Source of the DNA: Sphaeroforma sirkka
Taxonomy: Eukaryota > Opisthokonta > Ichthyosporea > Ichthyophonida
Assembly (NCBI GenBank): GCA_001586965.3
Contig: LUCW03000826.1
Span: 20,001 to 53,654, forward strand
DNA: 33,654 bases
Reading direction: 5' to 3'
Shown: in pieces, positions 1 to 11,700 of the stretch
How positions within the stretch are numbered: the first letter of the stretch is position 1
Layout of the letters: the number at the start of each line of letters is the position of its first letter
Made by a program: the position numbers and the translations under genes
The notes under the pieces: model-generated
What the model was told of the DNA's origin: nothing
The model's input: only the letters and a program-made list of their open reading frames with translations
The model's database searches: none

Positions 1-967
1 GTCGCTCAACTACCATTTGTGTGTCCAATTCATTTAGGGTTTAATCCATTTGAAAACAAGTGGTCAATGGCTCGAATTCGAAGCGATGTATTTAAAAAAG
101 TTTAGTTCTGAGCTTATCGTCCTTGGTCATTCTTTCAGCTCTTCACGTTATAAAACTATTGCATGCATTCAACTTCCACAGCAATCAGCTGCGATGTGCT
201 AGTTTACATGTATATTGTGTATACAGTTCGTGGTGTAGACGGATACAATCACTGACTAATAGTACCGTGTTGATATTTGATTCAAATCCTGGGGCAGCAG
301 ACTTGAAACAGTCTTTTGGTCTCTGCTATGAGTGTGATTTCATAGCCTGGGGGCTAGGTAGGTGTGGTATTAGTTCATTGAATATGTTATGACCTTGATT
401 TGAAGTACCATACATATTTTAAATAAATAGTCTCCACTTTCGTTAGGCGTCCTTCTTTGTGTGTTTAACAATATACAAGAAAAGATCATACACTTTACAA
501 AAATAGCCTTATACAAGGCTGTTTTACACCTGGGTGCAAAACCCAAAACCGTTGAACCCTACATGGTATTTATTACAAGAGGCCGATAAGTAAATAGATC
601 GCCTTGATTTTGACTATAAAATGTTTGTAATGCAGACTTTTTTTTAACTCAATATCTATTTACTTCTTCGATACATGGTGCCTCTCTCTGCAGTAGACGG
701 AGATATGTGTCATTCTGACTTCTTTACACAGCACACACCATACACACTGAACATTGTTATATGTGACAACTACTAACGCTCAAAGGCAAATCAGTTTGGA
801 CTGGCTTGGGGTTGAGTAATGAACAGCAACAGTTGCTGCAGAGAGTTTTCTCACCCCCTGTTCACTTAGACCTCGCTTATCACCTGTAGCATACTTTAGA
901 CGTCGCACCTACGGCGCATAATATTCACACGAGAGCAAAACTCGAAGCTTTAAAACACAATCTAAAC
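1..967. other. Region upstream of gene A
   Basis: No supported gene is visible here. The longest plus-strand open frame (123-392, 89 codons) has no recognisable domain and an unremarkable composition. A telomere-like motif, TTTAGGGTTTA, lies at 33-43. The last 100 bases before the ATG at 968 should hold the promoter and 5' UTR of gene A, but no TATA box, initiator or other core element can be named with confidence. The area is AT-richer than the following exon, which fits non-coding DNA. Confidence 0.5.
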
Positions 968-2384
968 ATGTCTGGGCGGTCATCTCCGTTCCCTGAAGAG
1001 GATGGAGTGCCTTTGGGGGCCATGCGAGCTCCTGGCAGCGGGCGTAACCTTGTACTAAACGGCACTGCCTCACCCCTCCAGACGAACAACTCAACTGATG
1101 TCGACGATGTCACTTACGTGCTGGATTCATTGTCCACGCTCTCATACACGGACGCCGCCGCACTGCGATGCAGTGTGCGCACACTACTGACTTTATTAGC
1201 GGGCACGCAGTCACACGGTGCACACGAGAGTCAAGCAAGTCTACACGATACGACATCTGTGCACTCACCTGTCAAGCACAGGCCCACACACTCGCCTACC
1301 AAACACAAGCACATACACTCCCCCGCGTACGCGGCCAAACACGTGGCAGATGCGGATGAGAAGCCTATAGCTTTTGAATTAAGCCATAGAGAGGTGCCTC
1401 TGTTAGACTTGTACACATGCCTGTTGGATCGGTCGTGCACCTTGAAGTCAACGGCGACGCAACGCGCACAGTTGCTGAGCTTGTTCCGGGATAGACTGGC
1501 AGCATTTGCACCCAGAGATGCAGAGACACTGTCTGTTAATGACACCCGCTGCGGTGCAGAAGCAATCCCAGTGAAAGGAGAGATTATGAAAGATGGGGCA
1601 GGGGATGACAGTAGACACGAGAGTGCATCCTTGAGTGGAGATGCACTTGCACACACGCAACCACCGCAGGAACAATCCTCGCACGTGGACACGCAATCCA
1701 TTACAAAAGCGCAAGAGTACTTACTTACCAGAGATGAAGCTCAATCAACTGCTTATCACCCCACTACTGCATTACCGAAAGCGTCACCTCGGCCGTCGCC
1801 TACACCGTCACCAAGACGCTCTCCAAGACCCTCTCCCAGGCCAAATAGGCGGGCAAGTGCCGCCACTGACACCACCAAACACACCTTAGCAACCGACGAC
1901 GATGCCGAGAAAGCCCCCCATAGGCCACCCAGAAGGCGTTCAACCAGTGCTGCGTTGACTGTCAAACGCGACGCAGCGCTGTGTGCGGGGACCAAAGAAA
2001 CTGCTGAGACAGCTACAGCAGCAGAGGAAGCAACAACATCCGAGAATGCCACAGACGACACAGCCGGGATGCCGACAGATCCGGACAAGCCATCTGCCCC
2101 AAGCCAACACCCTCCCAGTCCAACGAGTGAGGCCAAACCCACAGCCACTCACACGTCAATGGCAGCCAGCTACGCAGCTACATACGCGACGGCGACGGAT
2201 GACACTGCGGAAGGGGGTGGGCCAGAAACAAATGCACACAGCCAGCCACGTGACACGGACGCAGGGGCCACTAATGAGCTCAACCGGAAGACGAACAAGA
2301 AGAAGGTGGTGCTGGGTCTATTGGAAGAGACCGCACAGACAGACAACGAGCAGCCCAGGACACAGGCACAGACACAGGCACAGA

Positions 2385-2428
<44 letters not shown>

Positions 2429-2527
2429 ACGCCAGACCTACCGCCACAGCGCACGCAGTCCCCTCGACCATCTACTGCGGGAGGAGAAATACTGTCAATG
2501 GGAAGCCAGGAACAGAAGGGGCCAAGG
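968..2527 (+). CDS. Gene A exon 1 (low-complexity N-terminus)
   Basis: ATG at 968 has A at -3 and opens 520 uninterrupted codons. The donor is AGG|GTATGT at 2528, phase 0. Residues about 45-75 (VTYVLDSLSTLSYTDAAALR) and 130-175 look helical and folded. The rest is Ser/Thr/Pro/His-rich, with HSP.KH repeats near residues 97-117, a basic SPRPSPTPSPRRSPRPSP tract near 273-290 and a (TQ/AQ)n run near 464-487. This is by far the longest exon. The low-complexity parts are probably disordered and may be phosphorylated; no kinase is inferred. Confidence 0.75.
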
Positions 2528-2677
2528 GTATGTCATAGCACTTGGATATATCTAGATACATTGGGTATATTATTCGGTCACCTGCACGTATGTGTGTCTG
2601 TATAGTGCACACTAACAAAAACGAGAAAGAAAATTCAGGTGTAGATACAGTAGATGGTGCATTTGTATATGTTTGTG

Positions 2678-2738
<61 letters not shown>

Positions 2739-5700
2739 GGCTGAACGGTTGAGGTGTCTGTGCGTGCAAATCTGTATGTTATAGAAACATGCACAATTGT
2801 ACACCCTTATGAAGATATATATGTGAGATATCTGTATGTAAATATATTTGAATGTGTAGGTAAACAGATCTGCGTCATTGGCGCTCATATATTCCTAGTT
2901 GTCTGCTTGTTGTTTGACTAAGTGCGTTAAATCCCGCGTCTCTATTTGTATTTGCATGTATGGTTACATTTGTTGTTCCGGGCGTTCTTGTTGTCACGGT
3001 GCCAGATCAAGTGAAAGTGTTGCAGATCGGTTCATCTGCATAGATCAACATATTATGTGATGTAGATATATACTTAAACACCACACTCGTTATCTGAGTA
3101 TCAGTCCTAGTATGCACATTCGCATATGCTTTACACTTAGTACTCAGGTATATGTACGTTTGGATATACAAGTTCAATGCAATTTTCCGTACCGGCTATG
3201 ACACAATATGAGTCGTTAACTTTTTTCCTACACACACAGTACACATCTAGTCTAACGTGTATCATATTTACAACAGAAGTATCACAGTTATACGTATCAA
3301 CTTCAGATATCAAAGTCGCACACGTGTATTTATATGCAGTCCATACCTACAACATGCATGTAAGGCCATTCTCATGAAATTGCACATACGCACACACCTA
3401 AGCTAGATATATATCATAGCTCTGAACACTTTCGCACTCTTTTCGAGCATGGGCGTAGCACTCGCTTGCACAGTCTAAATCGAAATGCCACCATTGACAG
3501 TAGCTTCGTACGCCACCGAGTGTTTCTCTGTTCATTCGATCACCCAATAGTATGTGCCAACTGCAGACCTCTTGTGGACAGGTGTTGCGCAGCTATTATT
3601 TATGATTGTGTCACTTCAGAGACATATCTATAGAGTTATGTGTGTATTGACAATTATTTATTGTCGTTTTATTTCAGAGACTTATCTATAGAGATTTGTT
3701 TGTTTTGGCTATTATTTATGGTCGTGTTACTTCAGAGACATAGCTGTAAAGTTACGTGTGTGTTGGCTATACACTTGACTATTAAGTTTATGTGTACGGC
3801 AGTTTATACATGTTTGTGTTACTAACGAAATGTATCTATAAAGTTTCTTTTGTGACGCTATGTGATGCTATGGGGTCCGTCATGTGTGTAATTATAGACT
3901 TGTATTTGTTCTATTTAAAACTCTAAATCTAAGTTTTCATGCAGAGATTGCACCCCTTGTCATTTGATCTAAGGCAACTGTTCCTCGAATGTTCGCTCAT
4001 ACTGTTTCCTCTTCACTGTCGCGTGCTGCGTAGGAGGAAAGGAATGCGGTGTTTGTGGTGGACTATGCGGTGCTTGAGCCTCTGCGTGTGCTGATTGGTG
4101 AATTGGTGGCAGTCCGTTTGACGGAGCCCAGGTGCAGTCGGCTGGTGCAGGAGACAGACAGCCCGGCGCACCTGTGCCAACGGCTGATGCACGTATTCTA
4201 CGACCTGGTCTATGGCCACACCCACACCCACACACACCCACACGACACGGACACCCGCAACATACACACAGATAACCCGCTGGTGAGTGTAGACGGTGCG
4301 CTTAAGAGTTTAGTGTTTTAGGGGTTTAGTTTGTAAGTGAGTGGTTGAGATGGTTCTGAGGTGGCTCTGCGTGCGTGCCATGTGATATGCTTTAGCATTA
4401 GCCCATCGTGCCGTGTGATGTTTTAGGGTTTAGGGTTTCAGTGCCGTGTGAGTCATTGCTTTCACTTAAATATCTCGTGGGTGTTTTGTTCGTTTGTTCT
4501 GTTATTGCACTGAGTGTGTCTATAGTTGGGCATAGAATGTGACACATGCGTCCAGCAACACTGCACACTGTTGCGCTCTTATGCCTTGTAGGGTAAGACA
4601 GCCTACTCAAACCATTCCTTTCCTCGGACGTGTCGGCTGCCCAAAATGTACTACCTCAGGGAGCAGCTGCCGCAGAGCACGCAGCTGCATCTGACTCGCC
4701 TTCGACTCGAGAAGCAATGCAGAACGCGCCTGACGGTGTATCCAAGCTGTCAGATCGCGAGAAGAAACAGATTGTGTTGAGCTTCAAGCAGCTGTTGTTA
4801 GAAACGCTTCTCTCCAGAACACACCGCGAGGAGTGTGCGCCTGGCATTGCAGGTGTGTATATCAATCCTTCTGCTTTGTTTGTTGACTGAGGTTCGTATG
4901 TGTGGGTGAGAGTTATTGATGTGAGATCAGTATGTTGTTGTGCGTTAGTTCACAAGTGGATTATGTATATGTGAGGGTTGGCCGGTGTGGGTGTTGATTG
5001 TAGATTTGCAATTGTGTGTTGTCTGTGTTGTGTGCCAGATGTGACTTCACTGCGTCATTTTCTACAACCCTAAAACTGCAGACAACTGACAATAATGGCA
5101 GTTGTCTACGCAGTGGAAGTGCGTTTAATTGCATGTGTCAGATCAATGTCTTTTAGGGTTTAGAGTTATATATATATATATAATGTACCCATGCAATATA
5201 TATGGTTCCATATAGCTGTACACATATGGTGTATACCGATCCATATAGCGTTGCAGAAGGCGTTGTTTCGCACAGCCGTGCTGTCGCCACTCATGCTCAC
5301 ACCCGTCCCTCCCCTTTTGCTTGTGCGCGTGTGTGCACCCGTTCCATTGCTTTTGGAGCAGTAGACCCCATTTGTGTTGAGTTCCCGTCGTCTGTGCTGC
5401 TGGATCGACTGTGTCGTGCGTTTGGAATCTCTGGCGGTGACATGGCCAGGCTGATGGACCGCGAGCGTGTTGTGTACGGTACTTCTCCGGTATGTAATAC
5501 TTTGTTGCGCAGAGGCAGTCAAGTGGATATAAGGACAGACACAGACACAGACACCCAACGACCGCAAGGGTTTAGGGTTTATGACGCGAAGGGCTCACGA
5601 CGGCAAATGGCGGAGACTACACAGTGGTGTGGTTCAGGGTCGTTGTGCTTCTGCCATGACAGCACTTGCGCTACACCTGACCATCTGCTGAACGTGCATA

Positions 5701-8700
5701 GTGCGACTGCGCCTGCCTTGGAAGCTCTGGAGACTTCTACCACTTTGCCTTTTGCGAAGGATTGTGTTTTCTAGTTATGATTGTCTATCGTTGTGAATAG
5801 TGATTGATTGTGGCGCTGCTGTGACGTCGTAGCGACTGGGTATTGTGACTGGGTATTGTGTGTGACAGTACTGTTGTTGTTGTTTAGTGATGATTTGTCG
5901 AAAATAGGTCAATCACAAAAGTGTCTTTTGTTTGCTCATACTTGATCCATAATCGGCTATGCGATTTTTAAGGATTCAGATAAGTCACCATCTAAAGTTC
6001 ATACGTGGCCTACACATCTGTGTATGGCTGGTAGATGATTGCAATTATCTTAATGCCTGCGATTCATTCATGCACACATATACATACATACATACATATA
6101 TACATACATACATATATACATACATACATACATACATACATACATACATACATACATACATGCACATACATACATACATACATACATACATACATACATA
6201 CATACATACATACATACATACATACATACATACATACATTATACATACATACATACCATACCATATTCATACATACATACATACATACATACACACACAT
6301 ACATACATACATACATACATACATACATACATGTATACATACATACACACGTACGTGTATGACTAGTACACAGTTACAACTATTTTCGTGCCTGTGTGTA
6401 AATGATGAATGCTTCTATTCGCATTAATGGTCAGTCTGTGGAGCATGAAATGGAGCACAGACTCGACTTACTCGACAGCCAACCACGCTACGAAGAATCC
6501 GATTTTGAAACCAAAACAGAGTATGTGCAATGGCGACAGGCGCTGAGAGAGGGCGTGCTCAAAACGCTTCGTGAATTCCGTACGACAACCTACCAACCAG
6601 AATCGGGCGGTGCGTCTCTGGACCAATCAGATCGCAGAGAAATTATACCGCAGGCCGTATCAGATAACACACCAACCACCGTGGCACAATCAGACAGTGG
6701 AGATGACTCCACACTGCAGTCCCTTGCGCTAAAGACGGGACAGGGGCATTCACCACAGGCATCAGCCGCAGCAGAACCAGAGCACCCCACCACGCGGTAT
6801 GTGTTATATGACACATCCAAGAGACACCACACCACACCACATCCACACGAGAACGTGTGCCCTATTGTAGAGGTGCACATGCCACTGCTACACATGTGTG
6901 TCATGCCACAGAGTCTATGCAACGCCAGTAGGCTCAACGGGACCATAGTTTGTCGTCTTTGTGGTACTGCCCAGGCAATCGCTGGACGGTTGATACTGGT
7001 GCTGTCAGTGTTGTTGAAGAAATAGTAGACATAAGCGGCTTTGGTAGTTGCGATAGGGGGAATGATACTGGCAAGGGGACTGGTGTACAATCACCACTGG
7101 TGATAGCGTTAGTTAGTGCGTGTCAATTGCCTCGCAGGCCTTAGAACACATCGCATCCGCAGATTATGTGAGTTGGGGTGTCGTGTATTCGCTCAAGATC
7201 ATATCTACATGCAATTACTCACCTACCTAGAGCCTATGTCCATCCAACCCAAGTGTCTAACCACCCCTGTCTCGAGGCTACATTTGCATGCAATCACTCA
7301 CCTACCTAGAGTTACCATCCTATGCCCATCCAACACAAGTGTCTAACCACCCCTGTGGGCTTTTATTGTCATCCGCAGGGATCGCTTCTGTGGCAGCCTG
7401 CACATCACCGTGAAGAGTGCCGGGAACACAACACCACACAACACAACAATGCACAACACCCTGTCCACAGACGGCTATGGAGGCGACAGCGCATACTCGG
7501 ACGAAGACTCAGACGACGACAGCGACTGCGAACAACTACCCAGGAGACCACAAGGTATGGCAATAACAACACACTACACAGCCACTCGATGTCAATACAA
7601 CCACTCTGCATAACCACTGGGGGCAGATGTCAACCACACACGTGTCACAACAATCAACCACACTACAAGGGAAATGTCTGTGTGTGCTATCATCACACAA
7701 CCACACTGTATAGACAATTTGTGTGTGTCATCAGCAAACAACCACACTACATATACGCTGTGTGCACAAACACATATCTTCACCACATACGCACCATGTC
7801 TCAACAACCCCATGCCAATTCAAATGGTGCATGTCATGTGTTGTGCGTGAATCTTACAGTGCGCTGTGGATATTTGTTGAGCAGCTAAGCAACAAATAGA
7901 ACAGTTGGTGGTGATTGAACCATCGCCTCTTAGTCAAACCTCAACAGTGCCGCACTGATTGTGTACCCGTGACCGTTTACTACTCACTGATTAGTCCCTT
8001 ATGACTCACGCACAACTTATCGATTGGCCGACAATGGCTCACTGGTGACTCACGCGTCGGTCACTGATGGCTTACAGCAAGTGTATGGATGACGCATTGA
8101 TTTTTGACTGATGATTCATTGATGACTCACTTCTGTGCTGTTAATGTTGCGGTGGTCTAGCAGACAGTCACCACCTGCCCATGTGCGATGCGTGCGCGGC
8201 CAGCCAGAAGCATTTACGTGTACGCCGTATGGACATGCGTGATGTGGACAGCGAGGTTGCCATGGCAACCATCTATGCACACACGCTGTCGCTGGATGTA
8301 CCGTTACCCACGGCCAGTGTGCACATGGACTTGTGGGGTGTGCGCAACCCGAGTGAGGCAGCCTACACCATCGCACTCTTCAACCCCTGGCAGACCGACG
8401 ATCTAATTGGCTGCGATACTCCGATCATTGATCCCAGCAGCAAGGTGTGTCATGTGCAAATGCCTACGGTTGATATGGACGCCAAGATGCTATGGCTGGT
8501 GGCATGCCTCATAACTCGTGCTACGTGAGTAGTTTTGCTGTGGTAGTGTGTAACAGAGCTTAATGCGATGGCTGGTGCCATGCCTTGTAAGTCGTGCTGT
8601 GTATACTTTTCCTTTGTCAGTATGTACCATAGCTTGATGGGTCCTAAACCCTAACCCCACAACCCTGTTGAGCGTAGACATCCCGTTTGTATTTCCTCGC

Positions 8701-11700
8701 ACTCTCGCTCGTGTGTCATCTGATCTCAGAGGCGCAGCCACGCACGCGATAAGACCTCTTCAGATCGTCCAGGTTATCACCTAGACCCACATGCACTGTA
8801 CCTGTGAGAGTGGATGCTGTATGGTTTATATCACCATGGACCCACATGCACTGTACCTGTGAGAGTGTATGTGGATGCTGCATGATTTGTATCACCTGGG
8901 CCCACATGCACTGTACCTGTGAAAGTGTATGTGAATGCTGCATAGTTTATATCACCATGGACCAACATGCACTGTACCTGTGAGAGTGTATGTGGATGCT
9001 GCATGGTCTATATCACCATGGACTCACATGCACTGTACCTGTGAGAGTGTATGTGGATGCTGCATGGTCTATATCACCATGGACCCACATGCACTGTACC
9101 TGTGAGAGTGTATGTGGATGCTGCATGGTCTATATCACCATGGACCCACATGCACTGTATCTGTGAGAGTGTATGTGGATGCTGCATGGTCTATATCACC
9201 ATGGACCCACATGCACTGTACCTGTGAGAGTGTATGTGGATGCTGCATGGCTTCAGCTCGCATGCAGTGATCACTCGCCGTACCACTTAGTACACTCGAT
9301 GGCAAACACGCTCTATTTAGTCACAGTCATACCTTGGGCGTTCGCGGTATCGTCTGTTGTATTTCTCATACACATTTCTCATCCGTCGCTATGGCTTCTC
9401 GTCTGTTAGCATCGTGCGTCAATGGACAGTACAGTCAACTCAACGCATGCGCAACCACGTGCACGTCGTAAGGAAATGCCGTCGGTGGTAGGTCTGGGCA
9501 TCGACGACGATGGAAAGGCGACGGAACTGTCGATTGAGATGTACATTGGCCAGGTACGTGTGTGTATGTGTTTGAGATATGGTTCATGTGCGTGTGTGTG
9601 TATGTGTTTCAGATGTGGTTCATGTGCGTGTGTGTGTATGTGTTTGAGATGTGGTGCATTTGCGTGTGTGTGTATGTGTTTGAGATGTGGTTTCCATATG
9701 TGTGCGCCCGTGTTTGTTGCACTTTTCAAGAAATCCCCCGTCCATAGTTATCTATTCATAAGATAAATATACATCGTGATGAAATTATAGAATAACCATC
9801 CATAGATGACTATTCAACGATAATCATCCACGGTGATGAATTCAAGCTTCGGTTCATTCTCACAGCAACCACTCTCATATCACAGGCGAATAGCTCCGCA
9901 TAAACTAGCCATTGGTTAGCAAAACCCTAAAAAACCCTAAAACCCCTCAACTGCGACACGTACTCACTGTACCTAGTTGCTGCCCTGTGCGAACCATCGC
10001 ACTCCACAAACGCGTTTAACACTGTCCCTTTCACCACCCATGCGTCTGCCCTGTTGACCCGTTTAACCCTCTCCCTTTCACCACCCATGCACCTGCCCTG
10101 TTGACGCGTTTAACACTGTCCCTTTCAACACCCATGCACCTGCCCCGTTGACGTGTCTAACCCTGTCTCTTTCACCACCCGTGCACCTGCCCTGTTGACG
10201 CGTTAAACACTGTCAATTTCACCACCCATGCACCTGCCTTGTTGACGCGTTTAACACTGTCCCTTTCACCACCCATGCACCTGCCCTGTTGCAGGTGGTC
10301 ATTCCCGTGGACCAGTTTGTGAGGATGGACAGCCCTTGTGGCGTAGTCAAGGGGACGTTCACTGTCAACGCACCCGTGACGGCGCATGATTACACGGGTG
10401 CCCCTACGCAACCACCAGGGACTGTGCACATAGGGCTGCCCACAGGCACAGGTCGCCGCTGTGCCACCAATCCACAGCAAGCACACGGCCCCACCCAACA
10501 CACAACACCCCCCACACCACGCAGCCAGCCAGCGCACCAGTACAAACGGTCGCACAGTGCCGATCCCATCAGCATCCTCGAGAACATACAGAAGATGCAA
10601 GGCACGCAGGAGACTAAGCCAACGGCAACGGCCGACGCATACACACACGCACATACCACCGCACGCCGACAGCAGCAACCACAGACACTCGCACGCGGGG
10701 CACTGAGGAAGAACGGCAGCTTAGGCGAGAAACTGGGGTCAACGGTTGCCATCGGACGATCACAAAGCATTGATGTGCAGGGGCTGAACAGCGAACGCAG
10801 CCGATCACTGCAGGTACAACACGGACACACCACACGAGCGAATGGGAGTGTACTTACATAGACCGATGCAATGCGCATGACAGCAGTAGGTGCAGTGTAT
10901 ATGATAGCAGTAGGCGCAGTGTCTATGATAGCAGTTAAGTCTCCTGACAAGTGCTATCTAGTTTTTAAATGGAAAGTCAGTTCGTTCCACCAACACTTCC
11001 TTCTGCGTACTCTTTAATGATCTCCGACATATGAGCAATTATCGTCACCCCTAACACTTTACACGACACATCTTCTGTTCGCTATTTGCAGATAAATCGG
11101 GTGCGCAACACGCCCTATGTAGACTACCCGTACAATACCACACACCTCTCGCCACACACAGCAGCCGCACACGTGGCACGATGTGCCTGTGGCAGAGACC
11201 TGCGCAGTGGCAGTGAGTACTCCTGGCTGCAACTCAGCATCATCTACTGCCGCACCAGCCCCCACACAGTCTCAGTCAACAGCCCCAGCACACACAGAGA
11301 CAACAACCACGACACACACACACATACAGGAGCACACGGATAGACCAGGTTCTCAGGTGGACATACACAGCAGCACACACGACTACACCAACACCAACAC
11401 CACCGCACAGACCAACAAACCCACACACCACCCGACAGGGCAGACCACACAACCAGCACAACGCATGGCTATGGCGGAGGACTGTGCGAAGTGTTACGTG
11501 ACACTGACACGACGGCTGATAGCCGCAGAGTTGCTGCACTACACACGCGCACGCAACGACGAGTGGGCATGGCGCAACTACAAGCAACGAGAGCGCGAGA
11601 TGGCCGGAGACCACGTGGACACGGCACAGACTCGCCTGGATACGGTACGCTGCAGCAGTTGGGCAGTGTGTGTGTGTGTGGTTGTACGCGTGTGTGTGTG

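Noticed and set aside
123-392. 89-codon plus-strand open frame upstream of gene A
   Set aside because: No domain, no family resemblance and AT-rich context; length is within chance.
4592-4777. Alternative reading frame of exon 3 from the acceptor at 4591
   Set aside because: It begins in the right phase but stops inside the exon, while the chosen frame continues to a good donor with helical, family-like sequence.
11213-11237. A 25-base intron between exons 10 and 11
   Set aside because: It has GT and AG ends and the right phase, but is far shorter than every other intron here; longer alternatives exist.
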